A DNA stretch of 64,000 nucleotides from Amaurobius ferox. Its lineage: Eukaryota; Arthropoda; Arachnida; Araneae; Amaurobiidae. The stretch spans positions 108,487,776-108,551,775 of the forward strand of contig OX578146.1 in NCBI GenBank assembly GCA_951213105.1, read 5' to 3'. Shown here piece after piece: positions 23,240 to 33,832 of the stretch; the first letter of the stretch is position 1, and each line of letters opens with the position of its first letter. Below the pieces are notes generated by a model that saw only the letters and a program-made list of their open reading frames with translations, was not told the origin of the DNA and searched no databases. The position numbers and the translations under genes were made by a program.

Positions 23240-23956
23240 TATAGGGTGATTCAAAACAGATGGGTCAAACTTTACGAGGTGGTAGCACACACCAAACCAA
23301 GCATTTTTCGTCATAATTTACACGGTCGAAAATGAAACGTAAAGGCGTTACTCGTTGGGAAGCGGCCGTTCCTTAAAAACGTCATTCTGGTTGTTATTTT
23401 CTGATTGAAGAAGAAAACCACGTATGCAAATTTTATCTGGGGAAGAAGAAGTACCCTTATGCAAATTTTCGTAACACCGAATGTACGGCCTTATCAATTT
23501 ACAGTTGATATTCACAACTTTAACTTTTGAGAGGCTGATCGTCCGATCTGTTATGTCTTGACTTTGGAGGAGATTTCTCTAGAGTCTCGCCTTTGATACT
23601 CTTCTTGAATCTGAAGAGGAACTCGTCGCTAGAATTTCGGCCGCTGCTGGCAAAGTGCACGACATGTCTGGTCTGTTCTAGAGAGTTCGCCAATCCCTCC
23701 ATCGCCCGCTGTGAGTCGTGCATTCAGGTTGGCGGTCGCTCTTTTGAGCCATTACTGTAATTATTGTCTATTAAATGCCATTTTATAACTAAGTCATTCT
23801 TGTGTTTTTGCCTCACCTCACCGGTTTCACCATTAAGCGCCCACTGGCGCCTTTACGTTTCATTTCTGCCCCGCTAAACTATGACGAAAAATGCTTGATT
23901 TTGTGTGTATTAATCCCTCGTAAAGTTTGGCCCATCATTTTTTAATCACCCTGTAT
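23240..23956. mobile_element. Inverted-repeat element with ~110-bp TIRs, TA-flanked (Tc1/mariner-like MITE)
   Basis: Left TATAGGGTGATTC and right AATCACCCTGTA begin imperfect ~110-bp inverted repeats. These also share GGTCAAACTTTACGAGG, GCATTTTTCGTCAT and GAAACGTAAAGGCG with their complements at the other end. TA dinucleotides border both ends. The ~490-bp interior encodes no transposase; a 67-residue reverse frame has no domain. Ends of the AGGGTG type are usual in Tc1/mariner-related elements. Confidence 0.65.
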
Positions 23957-24508
23957 TTATCCACTCTAGCTCAAGAACTATCCACGAAATGTCATACAAT
24001 TTTATAATTAGGTCTCTCATTCCTTTACATTGGTACTGATTAGATTTTGGTAAGATTTGGAGAAATAGAAATAGATTTCTGCTTTGTTTTCTGGTGTGAG
24101 TCTTCTGTTACATTTTGAGTTCCCTACATACATAGTATGTATAGTATGTAGCATAGTATGTATGTATGGGGTACTGTGTCAGGGTTGAAAATGCGAAATT
24201 GAGTTTTTGAAGGAAGAGCACTTCAAGTATTCCAAAACTGAAATCGAACGTTTTGGGGGGTGAGGTCTGTATGCGTGTATTCTTGAGTCTTTGGATTTCT
24301 CGAACGAATAATGCCTTTAAAGAAATGGGTACGATTACAATCAGTCAATACTGAAATACTACTGATTTTAAAAGTGATCAAATGTTCATATTTGAAAGAC
24401 CCTCAAATTATAGAAAGATTTAATATATATATATATATATATATATTCAAAAACTTTAATAATATTGGTTCATCTTTGATATTTCAGTCGCTTGACATTT
24501 GTCTTTAT
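23957..24508. other. Degenerate family A-related sequence
   Basis: At 24122-24180 a hairpin-rich TACATAC/GTATGTA block is followed by GTTGAAAATGCG...GAGTTTTTGAAGG. This matches the order of the family A 3' region read in reverse, but is diverged. (TA)n lies at 24420-24446. Confidence 0.4.
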
Positions 24509-24650
24509 TACTTTCCTTATATACATAATGTAAAAGGAAAGTATTGTGAAGGGGTCGAAAATTCGAATTCGAGTTTTCAACGGGAGAGCACGTTTCAAGC
24601 ATCTCTGATCACAAATCAAACATTTTTGAGGTGATGTGTGTGTGTGTGTA

Positions 24651-24800
24651 TTGTTGTTGTTGAAACCCAGACCTACCAGAAAGGTGTAAGGTAACTGTTT
24701 GGACGGTCGGGAAGTGCCACCCAATTTAGACCGGAACCCAGTGGGGGAGGTATCCACAGGGACCGTACCCTTCTTCCCCTACCACCAACCTCTCGGAAGG
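24651..24800 (-). repeat. SINE (array family), 5'-truncated solo copy with (CAA)n tail
   Basis: Read on the minus strand it has the SINE body (AATTGGGTGGCACTTCCCG), then TTACCTTACACCTTTCTGG, then a tail of GTTTCAACAACAACAATA. This reveals the true 3' terminus of the SINE that is tandemly arrayed at 1-4.5 kb. The tRNA head is missing; the truncation point abuts a TG microsatellite. Confidence 0.75.
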
Positions 24801-24875
24801 GTGTGTGTGTGTGTGAAAGTATGTGTGTGTGCGTGCGTGTGTGTATGTGTGTGTGTGAAAGTGTGTGTATGTGTG
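24801..24875. repeat. (GT)n-rich microsatellite
   Basis: Interrupted GT/GC repeat with GAAAGT interruptions. The overlapping Cys/Val and His/Thr frames are artefacts. Confidence 0.9.
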
Positions 24876-25632
24876 AGTCTGTGGAGACGATATCTCACGA
24901 AAGAATGGAGCGATTCGAATGAAATTTGGTACACAAATTACACTCCGTGAATACTGGAAGCCCGTTGCTTTTAAACGCAATCGAATGTTCAGAACCCCTC
25001 TAAATTTTTGAGTGAAATTTTGAAAAAATCATCAAAAAATCAAAACCTTTAATAAAATTACGCAAATAGATATTTCTTATGTATTTTGTAATTAGAACGA
25101 TTGTCATAAACTTTAGAACGCTAGCATGAACCATTCTCGAGATATTGTACATTTTTAAAACAAATGTATCAAAAAATCATAGAAAATAAAAAAATATATT
25201 AATCTTTGGGATATGTTCTCTTTTTATATATAATATCATGCGATAAATTAGGTGACATCATTCTCGTGTATCTAGCTCGTTCCATTCATAAGAAAAGATA
25301 CTTTGGGTAATACTTTTGCATTTGAACGCTATTAGGCATTTATCTGCTATAAGAGTAACTTATTTCTCCGCCCATAACTCTTGGCGAGATTTTGGCGACG
25401 AATTTGGCGGAATATGGCGAACTTAGCGAGTTTTTTAAATGGTGCCAAATTAACGAAAATCTCGCCAAATGGTTAAAAATGACGCTGAATCAATGAAAAT
25501 GACGACTCATTGACGAAAATACAATATCTTGGAAAGAATTACTATAAGAATAACCTATTTTTTGTTTACTGTAAAAGTAGTAAATTCTTTGCATTATATA
25601 AGGAAAGTCATGTGCTGCCCACATCAGATTTT

Positions 25633-25928
25633 TTTTTATTTTTTGACTCAGAAGATGAGTCAAAATGATCCACGAGACGACACTTTTTATACATGTTAAA
25701 CATTTTGCACAAAATAAAATGAAAAATTATTTGAAATGACACGGAATTTGCAGTGTAATTTTGTGCAATTAAAAAATTTTAACGGATTAGAAGAGAGAAA
25801 ATAAATTTGAGTCTGTAGGTAAAGCCATGTGCTGTCCACATTAGATTTTTTAAATGATGTTTAACATGTATATATAGTGTCGTTCCGCGGATCATTTTGA
25901 CTCATCTTTAGGGTCAAAAAATAAAAAG
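25633..25928. mobile_element. Inverted-repeat element (~70-bp arms) with a family A fragment inside
   Basis: The left arm (25633-25705) has TTTTTTGACTC, GATGAGTCAAAATGATCC and GACACT...ACATGTTAAACAT. These recur as complements at 25850-25928. Between the arms, about 25710-25849 is a minus-strand family A 5' fragment ending GCCATGTGCTGTCCACATTAGA. The nesting gives a relative insertion order. Confidence 0.6.
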
Positions 25929-25972
25929 AAAGACTGATGTCAATCGACTGAAATGTGGAAAATGAGCCGTAA

Positions 25973-26479
25973 TACAAGGTAGGATCAAAAAGTTCGGAGA
26001 CTGTGCTGATATCTCCAACCGTAATTGGAGGAGAGGGGAACTATTTTACCGTGGCGTAGAAGTACATGTGTACGCGAGATGTGAAAAAGAAGAAGCAGAT
26101 GTTTTTCCAGACAATGCGTGTCAGTGAACTGTAGTCGTTTGCGTTACGTCGCAAATGGAAATGGCGTTTGAAGAACGACGTGCGAATATCAAATTCTGAC
26201 AGCGTTTGGGGAAATCGCCGACAGAAATATTGCACCTGCTGCAGCAAATCCCCAAACGAATTTGATATTCGCACGTTGTTCTTCAAACGCCATTTCCATT
26301 TTCTAAGAACGCGAACGACTACAGTTCACTGACACGCATTGTCTGGGAAAATATCTGCTTCTTCCTTTTCACATCTCGCGTCACATGTGCCTTTGCATCA
26401 CGGTAAAATAGTTCACCTCTCCTCCAATCAGGGTTGGAGATATCAGCACAGTCTCCGAACTTTTTGATCCTACCTTGTA
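25973..26479. mobile_element. Foldback element made of two inverted mariner 5' ends
   Basis: A near-perfect inverted repeat of two ~230-bp arms around a ~30-bp centre, with outer ends TACAAGGTAGGATC / GATCCTACCTTGTA. Each arm contains the start of a transposase-like frame: from about 26162 on the plus strand it reads MAFEERRANIKF, then TGA, then QRLGKSPTEILHLLQQ. That resembles the N-terminus of mariner transposases. The right arm carries the same start on the minus strand and lacks 6 bp (TGACAG). No catalytic domain is present, so any movement would depend on a transposase elsewhere. Confidence 0.7.
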
Positions 26480-26569
26480 TTAAATAAATAATACTTACAT
26501 ACATAATTCCTTTATTAGAAAAAGAATGCCACACATTTTTTAATGCTAGCACTAGGCGTTATCAGAAAT

Positions 26570-26998
26570 TGCAAATAAATTTATCAAAAATTTATATAAA
26601 ATTAATTACATAAAATTATATTAAATAAGGAAATATCGTTCAATATATTCACTTTTTATATGCTACAGTATGCGACAAATCTTTTAACTTCATTCTCGTG
26701 GATCCAGCTTGTTCTATTCACGAGAAAAGATACATTTTGCAATAGTTTTATATTTTGACGCCTAAGAGTTTGGCAATGACCATTCAATTAAATGCCGATT
26801 ACATCTTAATGAGGATTTTGCACGTGATTACAAATAAGTCATTATGTTCGGTTTCGTAAGCTGGCAAAAGCGTCCAACGCTAATTTAATTCAATACCGAA
26901 AACAATATATTGTAAATCCTGTACCTCATTGTTTCACTGGGAAACAAATAAAATCAGGGTATAATGTAGGGAAAGGACACGTACTGCCCACATCAGAT
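26570..26998 (-). mobile_element. Partial family A2 copy
   Basis: Shares the TTCATTCTCGTG...AGAAAAGATAC stretch with 25250-25310 and ends in GGAAAGGACACGTACTGCCC followed by ACATCAGAT, the family A terminal word. A C run follows (26999-27010). The 3' hairpin end is missing. Confidence 0.5.
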
Positions 26999-27010
26999 CC
27001 CCCCCCCCCC

Positions 27011-27419
27011 TGTTTAGAAGAAGGAAGTTGGATTAGCTTTCAAAACAGGTTGTGGCTGTTATATTTTAGTTTAACCCCGCTTACTAAAAATGATATTACT
27101 CGACAATCTAGTAAAGCTTGAAACAAATTGCGTTATTTCATTCTTCGTAAAACGAATCGCATTAAAAAAAATTAGATTTGAATCTGCCCATGATGCATTT
27201 CAGAATACACGCAATTACTTTTTTTCACATTTCCTCCTAAATACACAATCACACGAAGAGTAAGGTACGCGCGCAAACACGATTGCCCTGTTTAAAGGGC
27301 AGTTCAGAAATATTTACATAGATATGCCCTTTCTATTTATTTAATGAGTTTTGCAACAGTGTTAGGGACTGATAAATGCTTGTCGGATGAGGGATTGATC
27401 GAGGTAAGATAAAAAAAAA
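27011..27419. other. No recognised feature
   Basis: AT-rich, without frames or repeat boundaries. Confidence 0.4.
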
Positions 27420-28245
27420 TCTAATGTGGGTAGCACATGACTTTCCCTGCAGACTCCAATTCATTTTTCTTTATTTCTTTAATAATTCATTAAATTGGGT
27501 TTAATTGCATAAAATAACACTAAATTCGCATTTTTAATTCAATTTCTGTTTTTATCTGATAATTGGACATTTTTCCAAAGGCGGCATAACAAAAATGCGA
27601 AAAATCTCAAATATCTCGAGAACGGTTAGTCCCAGAGTAATAGAGTTGTTCTTATTCTTTTCCTCGTCAAACATTACGTATAAAACAAGAAAACAAGTAT
27701 TTAATTGATACATTTGAGCATACGTAGTCTTTTTTTTTTTTTTTTTTTTTTAGATTTTTGCGATTTTTGCGGGCCATTTCGTAAAAAAAGGTAGGTTCTT
27801 CTTCTCCGAATTGCAACAAATTCTAATCAGCACCAGAGTATCCCACAAGTAACTTATCTACCAAATTTTTTGAAATTTGGTCAATTAGTATTTTAGCTAG
27901 AGTGTATGCATGAGATTTTTGCGGACCATTTTGCAAGAAAAGACGGTTCTTTTTTTCCGAATCGTACCAAAATCTAATCAGCACCAGCGTTGCACCCACG
28001 TGACTTACCTACCAAATTTTATGAAATTCGATTCATTAGTTTTTGAGTTAGAATGGATATATACATTGCACAGACAGACAGATACACAGGCAGACAGACA
28101 CACACAGAGAGAGATGTCACGCAAAAAATAGTATTTTCGTATTCTAGAGGTCCCAAAACGTGTAGATCCGTCGAAAACTCGAGTTGCGATTTTCGGCATG
28201 ATTCCAATATTTTTCCTATGCATTACCGTGTATTGCAGGGAAGGT
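27420..28245 (+). mobile_element. Family A element, full length
   Basis: The 5' end is TCTAATGTGGGTAGCACATG, with a short hairpin, then ACTTTCCCTGCAGAC. The body includes ATATCTCGAGAACGG and two or three internal repeats of a unit around CCAAATTTTRTGAAATTCGRTC (~120 bp). A CAGA/CA tract (28070-28108) precedes the 3' hairpin ending TTGCAGGGAAGGTA. A-rich flanks lie on both sides. No protein is encoded; 61-100 residue frames recur because the repeat recurs. Confidence 0.75.
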
Positions 28246-28429
28246 AAAAAGAGTTGAAGGCACTCATGACAGGGACGATTTCTATCAGTACGGTTTGCTA
28301 CATACATAAGTCATTCATGTGTCTTGCTTGTGGAAGACTGACTAACTGGATTTACTGGTGTATTTAGGAAAAGCGTGTGTCTGTTTCAGAGGTCTACAAA
28401 ATTCAAAATGTTCAAAATGTACATTTCAC

Positions 28430-29000
28430 AAAAATATAATGAACAAAGAAAAACGAAAAGAAAATTAAAAGACAAGGGTGATATAATAAAATGAAAAACG
28501 AAAGATATTGATAGAAGAAAAAATAATGAAAACAAAAGATATTGATAGAAGAAAAAATAATGAAAACAAAATAGTATGATGATGAAAACAAAATAGTAAA
28601 AACATAAAAGATAATGAAAAAAGTAAATTAAGTAATTAAAAATTTAATGAGAAACGTACGCTACTCTTCACAAAATTCAATGCAGGATAGAGGATCCTTC
28701 ACAAAATTTTAAAATAGAAAAGGTCTTTAATGATAAGAATGTACGTTTCATAAGGAGATAATAAAACAATAAAAATAAAAAAGATAAACGATAATGAAAA
28801 AAATAATGAAAAGATAAGGATAATATTGTATAATTGAAAAAGCAAAATATAATGAAAATATAAAGATAATTAAAATTAATGAAAAAGATATAATAAAAAG
28901 AGAGAGATAATAAAAAATAATAAAAAGATAAAGTAAAATAATAAAAGATAACGACAAATGAAAAGAAAAAATAAATAAATAAAATAAAAATAATTAAAAA
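28430..29000. repeat. Purine-rich low-complexity tract (GATAATGAAAA type)
   Basis: Iterated AATAATGAAAA / AAAGATAATG words with few pyrimidine stretches. The reverse-strand Phe/Tyr/Leu-rich frames here (134 and 69 residues) are low-complexity artefacts. Confidence 0.8.
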
Positions 29001-29471
29001 CGTACGTTGCATCTTTTCGACATCCAATTTAGAAAACGTGGATAAGTCACAACATTCCAAAATAGAAAAATACCTTAACAAATATCCTCATATAAAAAAT
29101 GCACCTTTCACAAAACAAAATCTTATGTAGAAGACTTATCCTTCCCAAAATTCTAAACTGGGAAAAATATCCTTCATAGGAACACCTAATGTATGAAAAA
29201 TTAGCAAAATTCTTAAAGTTAAAAAAAGAAAAAAATTAATGTTCAATTTCACAAAACCCAAACATACAAAATTATGGAACATAAAATGTGTTCACGATCT
29301 GTTTGCAGCAATCAGGAAATTGTAAGTAGGGAAAGGTAAATGTTGAAATTGTCTAATATTTAAATGAGAAATTTGGATTTTTTTCTAAATTTGAATCTTT
29401 TCAACCCAGTATTTAAAATCATCGTACGATTAGGTTTAAGGTGTAAATAACTTTAGTTTGAGCGAACCACA
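29001..29471. other. No recognised feature
   Basis: AT-rich, trailing off from the purine-rich tract. No gene. Confidence 0.4.
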
Positions 29472-29884
29472 GATCATCAGTAGGCTAGTTAGCGCTCTAT
29501 TGAGACGACATGCTTATCATCAGTAGGCTAGTTATCATCAGTAGGCTAGTTAGCGCTCTATTGAGACGACATGCTTATCATCAGTAGGCTAGTTATCATC
29601 AGTAGGCTAGTTAGCGCTCTATTGAGACGACATGCTTATCATCAGTAGGCTAGTTATCATCAGTAGGCTAGTTAGCGCTCTATTGAGACGACATGCTTAT
29701 CATCAGTAGGCTAGTTATCATCAGTAGGCTAGTTAGCGCTCTATTGAGACGACATGCTTATCATCAGTAGGCTAGTTATCATCAGTAGGCTAGTTAGCGC
29801 TCTATTGAGACGACATGCTTATCATCAGTAGGCTAGTTATCATCAGTAGGCTAGTTAGCGCTCTATTGAGACGACATGCTTATC
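29472..29884. repeat. 61-bp minisatellite, seven near-identical copies
   Basis: Exact period 61, visible as a one-base shift per 60-base line. Each unit contains TAGCGCTCTATTGAGACGAC and a doubled ATCATCAGTAGGCTAGTTA subunit. Copies are essentially identical, implying recent expansion. No spacer variation is present, so it is not a CRISPR array. Confidence 0.95.
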
Positions 29885-30470
29885 TTATGTCGTTGAAGTG
29901 AATCCCACATACTATATAACTATATACACTATAACTATAATCGTTTCAGTAGCTGAATGGACCTACTCAGCTTCTGAAACGGTCATATTTCCTGCAAATT
30001 TTTAAATTGGACTTTACATTCTCTTTCTTTAGCTTTTAGATTTCAGATGAAAGTTAAATTTCTGATTCTGTACTATCTTCTCATTTTTTGCTTATTTTCT
30101 CATACTATACAATGCAGTATAGAGAAGGTATTGCTTTCACGAAATTTTTATATTTAGAGATGCCAATATATGTTTTAGCACTTCCTGAACACATTTCAAC
30201 TATTTTTAGAGTGATGCCCGTCTGTGTGTATACGATAGCTGACTCAAATATTAATGAATTTTCACATTTTTTATCCGGCTTTGTTAACAAAAAATCTAGA
30301 ACTAGATAGAATTTATTTAAATTCGAGCGAGAAAATCAAAATTTATTCGATTTTTTTTATATTTTCTTAATTTTATATTTTCTTAACATGGCAGCATAGG
30401 ATAAAATTTGACATAATTATGCATAAAAGGAGTTATTTATGATCACGACACTACACCGTTTCAATAATTG
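29885..30470. other. Family A-like hairpin end, otherwise unassigned
   Basis: At 30096-30130 a hairpin (CTCATACTATAC / GTATAGAGAAGG) is followed by GTATTGCTTTCACG and later GATGCCCGTCTGTGTGTA. This parallels the order of the family A 3' end in reverse. The rest has no assignment; a 73-codon frame over it is not conserved. Confidence 0.4.
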
Positions 30471-30840
30471 TACTGAAATATAACCGCAATATAATTTTTG
30501 TGTCCGTGGCGTCATCCCCCCCCCCCCCTCCGAAGGCGTACATTGTCAAACTTGGCATCAATTGAAATATTATTTCAAGCCCTTTAAAATGAAGGGTAAC
30601 ATGCCATAATTATGATCATCTGGACCATCGATGGATGGAATACAATTCTTGTGTTCGTGGCATCATTAGACTCCCCCCCCCCCCCCACGAGGGAGACAAT
30701 GTCAAACATAGCATCAATTGAAATATTTTCTCAAGTCCTTTAAATGAAGGGTTATATGCTATAATTGTAATTATTTGGACCTATACAGATTTTTCAAAAA
30801 TTTTCTTGCAAAATTTGCAAGCAAATAAATAAATAAATAA
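30471..30840 (+). repeat. Two direct copies of a ~180-bp dispersed repeat (family G)
   Basis: Each copy has ATACAATTCTTGTGTTCGTGGC-like sequence, a C run (30516-30528 and 30673-30686), GTCAAAC-x-TGGCATCAATTGAAATATT and AATGAAGGGT. A third copy lies at 35396-35645. No frames. Confidence 0.7.
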
Positions 30841-31697
30841 AAAAGCACAAGCTACTTAATTTCTGTTTTATAAGGATAGCATGCCGTTCAACGGAACTCG
30901 CTGTCATAAAGCGTATGTTCCCAAAAAATTCAATTTCGGTACCATTTAGACCTCAATCTTTCGCTCAATCTAATCAGCAGAGTTAAATGGCTCGGACACC
31001 GAGTTTTTGCCTTGGCGAGAAATCGAACCGTAAATTTCAGGATTTTGGAATGCGCTCAATCTTGTATTTTAAATTGGACCTCAGAAATGTGAACTGACCT
31101 GGCTATGGATTGGACAGGCCATGGGCCATGGACCACTGATGCTTGAAATACTTTGGTATTTATAAAATAATGTCTTTCATTTCACGCATCAATAAACAGA
31201 AAAATAGAATATTCATTAGAAACGAACAACTTTTTCACCTTCGATCAACAAATAAAAAAAAAACATTTTTAACGATCCCGTTCATAAATAGAATATATGC
31301 CGATGTTTAAAATTCTTCAAGAAGTTGAGAAAATTGAAAACATTATATCAAATCCTAAAAACTGAAAATCTCAGATCATTACACGATCTTAAAGCCTCCA
31401 CTTTTGAAAATGGCCAATAAAGAGGCAAATGTGAAATAAATAGGCATTAAATTCTAATGATTCTATTTTTTTTATCTCCCTCAGTCGTTGCTCATTAAAA
31501 ATACATTTCATGAAAAGCTATTTCATATAAATGCAATTGCAAAAAATCACTTCGCTATATACATGTAACGAACCGTGAGATCGTGGGATATATCGAAATA
31601 CGTACAAGTTTAGAGGGCAAATTTATTTTTACCTATTATTTCACATATTACCGTCTTTCTGTGGAATTTGGGTTTGCTTTCAAATAACCTAGTAATA
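30841..31697. other. No recognised feature
   Basis: AT-rich. GAGAAATCGAACCG near 31018 resembles a decayed B box but has no A box at a suitable distance. Confidence 0.4.
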
Positions 31698-31705
31698 AGT
31701 TCTAC

Positions 31706-32948
31706 TAGCGATGTGGATTTTCCGGAAAATTTCGAAATGGGAAATTTTCCCAGAAATTTTTTTGAAATTATTCTCTATATTACACTTCAACTAGAATAAA
31801 ATGTTTAGTGATTTTTAAAAGTATTTATTCTTATATTACAGCTACAGTCAAACATATATTACAAAACATAGCTAAAAAAATGTTTAAATCTAGAAATATA
31901 TAACAAATCTTATGCATGGAAATTTCGTATATCTGTAAATTGCAGTTAAAAGCTACAATTTATTATTTCCTTTAAATACGCCTGCTTTTGAATATTTATA
32001 CATGATAATACTTATACATGATAATGATTTGAATACTTATACATGATGAAGATTTTTCATCTTCAAAATTCTAATTTTAAAGCATTGCACAACAGGAATA
32101 GCATGAAATAATTTAAAACTATTAAACTGTATCAGAATCATAAATAATTTATTGTTTATTTAAGATATAAAAAAATAGATTATAAAATATAATATTCTAA
32201 AAAGATTAAAAACTGATTATAATCGAAAAATACATTAAATATTATATTACATTTCCTTCAATATCTGCTTATAATTCAAAGGCAAACATCTTCTTCAAAA
32301 ATTAACAAAAATAAAAATAAATTACTAGTTTATTATATGCATAAAAGTAAGTCATTAATATATGTGAACACATTATATGACAAAAAAATTAAAAAAAAAT
32401 GTTTGTGCACTTTTAAAAATATATAACTTTATATAATATTACAGATTATTTAAAAATACCTGCTTGTAATTAAATGAGCGACTATCATGATAAAAAAAAG
32501 ACAATTTACATATATTTAGTGCTATTAAAGCATTTTCCTTCAGCAGAATTTGCGGAAACATTCCATTCTTTTTTATATTTTTATAAATTTTAGAGAACTT
32601 AATACAGAAGGAAAAAGCAAGGCTTCTTAAAACTTATTGTTTTTTTTTTTCTTTTTCCAGAATGAATAAAATAATAAAATGTCACGTGTACCCTTTTGGT
32701 CGTCATCCACTCACTTTCTTTAAAATGAAACGGACACACATACATCATCTCCCCCCCCCCCCCCATTCATTTTCCTTTTCAAAATTAGAACACAATGATC
32801 AAAAACTTCTTGCAAAGCTACTTGCTTTTCAGGATAGCAATTTGGAAAGATTATTACATTTTATTTTCAAATTAATTAAAAAAACAAAGAGTGGAAAATT
32901 TTCAAAAAAAAAACATACCGGAAAATTTTCCGAAAATGTTCCCATTTA
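31706..32948. mobile_element. hAT-like non-autonomous element with perfect 8-bp target duplication
   Basis: The octamer AGTTCTAC lies at 31698-31705 and again at 32949-32956. Between them the ends are inverted repeats: TAGCGATGTGGATTTTCCGG on the left against TAAATGGGAACATTTTCGG (reverse complement) on the right, both running into GGAAAATTT. An 8-bp duplication plus TA(G)nnGATG-like ends fits hAT. The 1.2-kb interior is AT-rich; a 95-residue frame at its right edge reads through the TIR and shows no transposase domain. Confidence 0.7.
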
Positions 32949-32956
32949 AGTTCTAC

Positions 32957-33430
32957 CATGGAGTTAAAGAGAAGGAGATAAAAATTCTATGGGTGAAACG
33001 TTTGAAAAGGCCACAACGCTTTGAGAATTATACCTAGGTGCCGCTAGTGTTAGTCTAAAGCGCCCTTTGTTTCCATTTCACACAACAGAGAGGTATAGTA
33101 TTGAGTATATGTATTTTTGATTATTTTAAAATTAAGATTCCCTAATTATCAATATAATTAATCAGCATTTTTTCACAGTTATAGGACAGGGTTCAGAATA
33201 GAGGGAGATAATAAATTGAAAGGTAAAATAATTTTGAATATGCAGGAATATTCTTTATTGTTTCGGTTGCAATTTGCAGTGCGCTACGAATTTATTTTTT
33301 CTACAAAATTGTCAGTTTAAATAAATATCTTAAGCCTTTCATTATAAAAATGCATATAATGCAGGAGCTCTTATCTTATTGCAGCGCCGTCTGAATTATT
33401 GTCTCAAATAATATTGTCATTTTCTCAGTA
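32957..33430. other. No recognised feature
   Basis: AT-rich unique sequence. Confidence 0.4.
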
Positions 33431-33434
33431 TGGA

Positions 33435-33567
33435 GTAAGCTAGTTTCAAATAAAGAATATGGTTGAGCCAATTTCAAATAAATGATATGGGTGAGCTAAT
33501 TTAAAATAAATAATACCGGTGAGCCAGTTTCAAATAAATAATATGAGTGAGCCAGTTTCAAATTATA
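33435..33567. repeat. ~33-bp minisatellite, four diverged copies
   Basis: Units of GTGAGCCAGTTTCAAATAAA followed by TAATATG, with substitutions between copies. Confidence 0.8.
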
Positions 33568-33792
33568 AATGCTTATTACAGAGAGAGAAAAACGTCATTT
33601 TGTGGCTTTATCTGGGAATTTTCCCTTTCACATAGTAAAGGGGTACAAAATCGAAAATATTTCTAGCAATAAAACTATGTTATTCAGTTTAACCGATGAA
33701 AACAGTATATAAATCGGTTGAGCCGTGCAATCCCCACGCGCTAACCATTAGTCTGTCACACCCCTGCTTGCTTTTGTCAATTATTTATTTAC

Positions 33793-33832
33793 TTTTACTC
33801 TCTCATCTACGCAATAGTATGAGAGAGTAAAA
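33793..33832. repeat. 14-bp hairpin resembling family A-type termini
   Basis: Perfect arms TTTTACTCTCTCAT / ATGAGAGAGTAAAA with a 12-base loop. Layout is like the family A 3' hairpin (TTTTACTTTCCCT...AGGGAAAGTA) but with a different word. Confidence 0.7.

Larger units (their letters stand above)
24509..25628 (-). mobile_element. Family A-related element (subfamily A2), interrupted by a SINE fragment
   Basis: Starts with the 3' hairpin arm TACTTTCCTTATATAC, followed by AAAGGAAAGTATTG, and ends with GGAAAGTCATGTGCTGCCC ACATCAGA, the reverse complement of the family A 5' end. The body is diverged from the common type. A SINE tail and TG microsatellite interrupt it at 24635-24890. A partial sister copy lies at 26570-26998. 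Confidence 0.55.

Noticed and set aside
26041..26552. Reverse-strand frames of 77-81 codons
   Set aside because: Shadows of the mariner-derived palindrome on the opposite strand.
28677..29081. 134-residue reverse frame rich in Phe, Tyr, Ile and Leu resembling a membrane protein
   Set aside because: It comes from a purine-rich low-complexity tract; no family motif and no break in composition at its ends.
29472..29884. CRISPR-like array
   Set aside because: The whole 61-bp unit is repeated without variable spacers, in a eukaryotic context.
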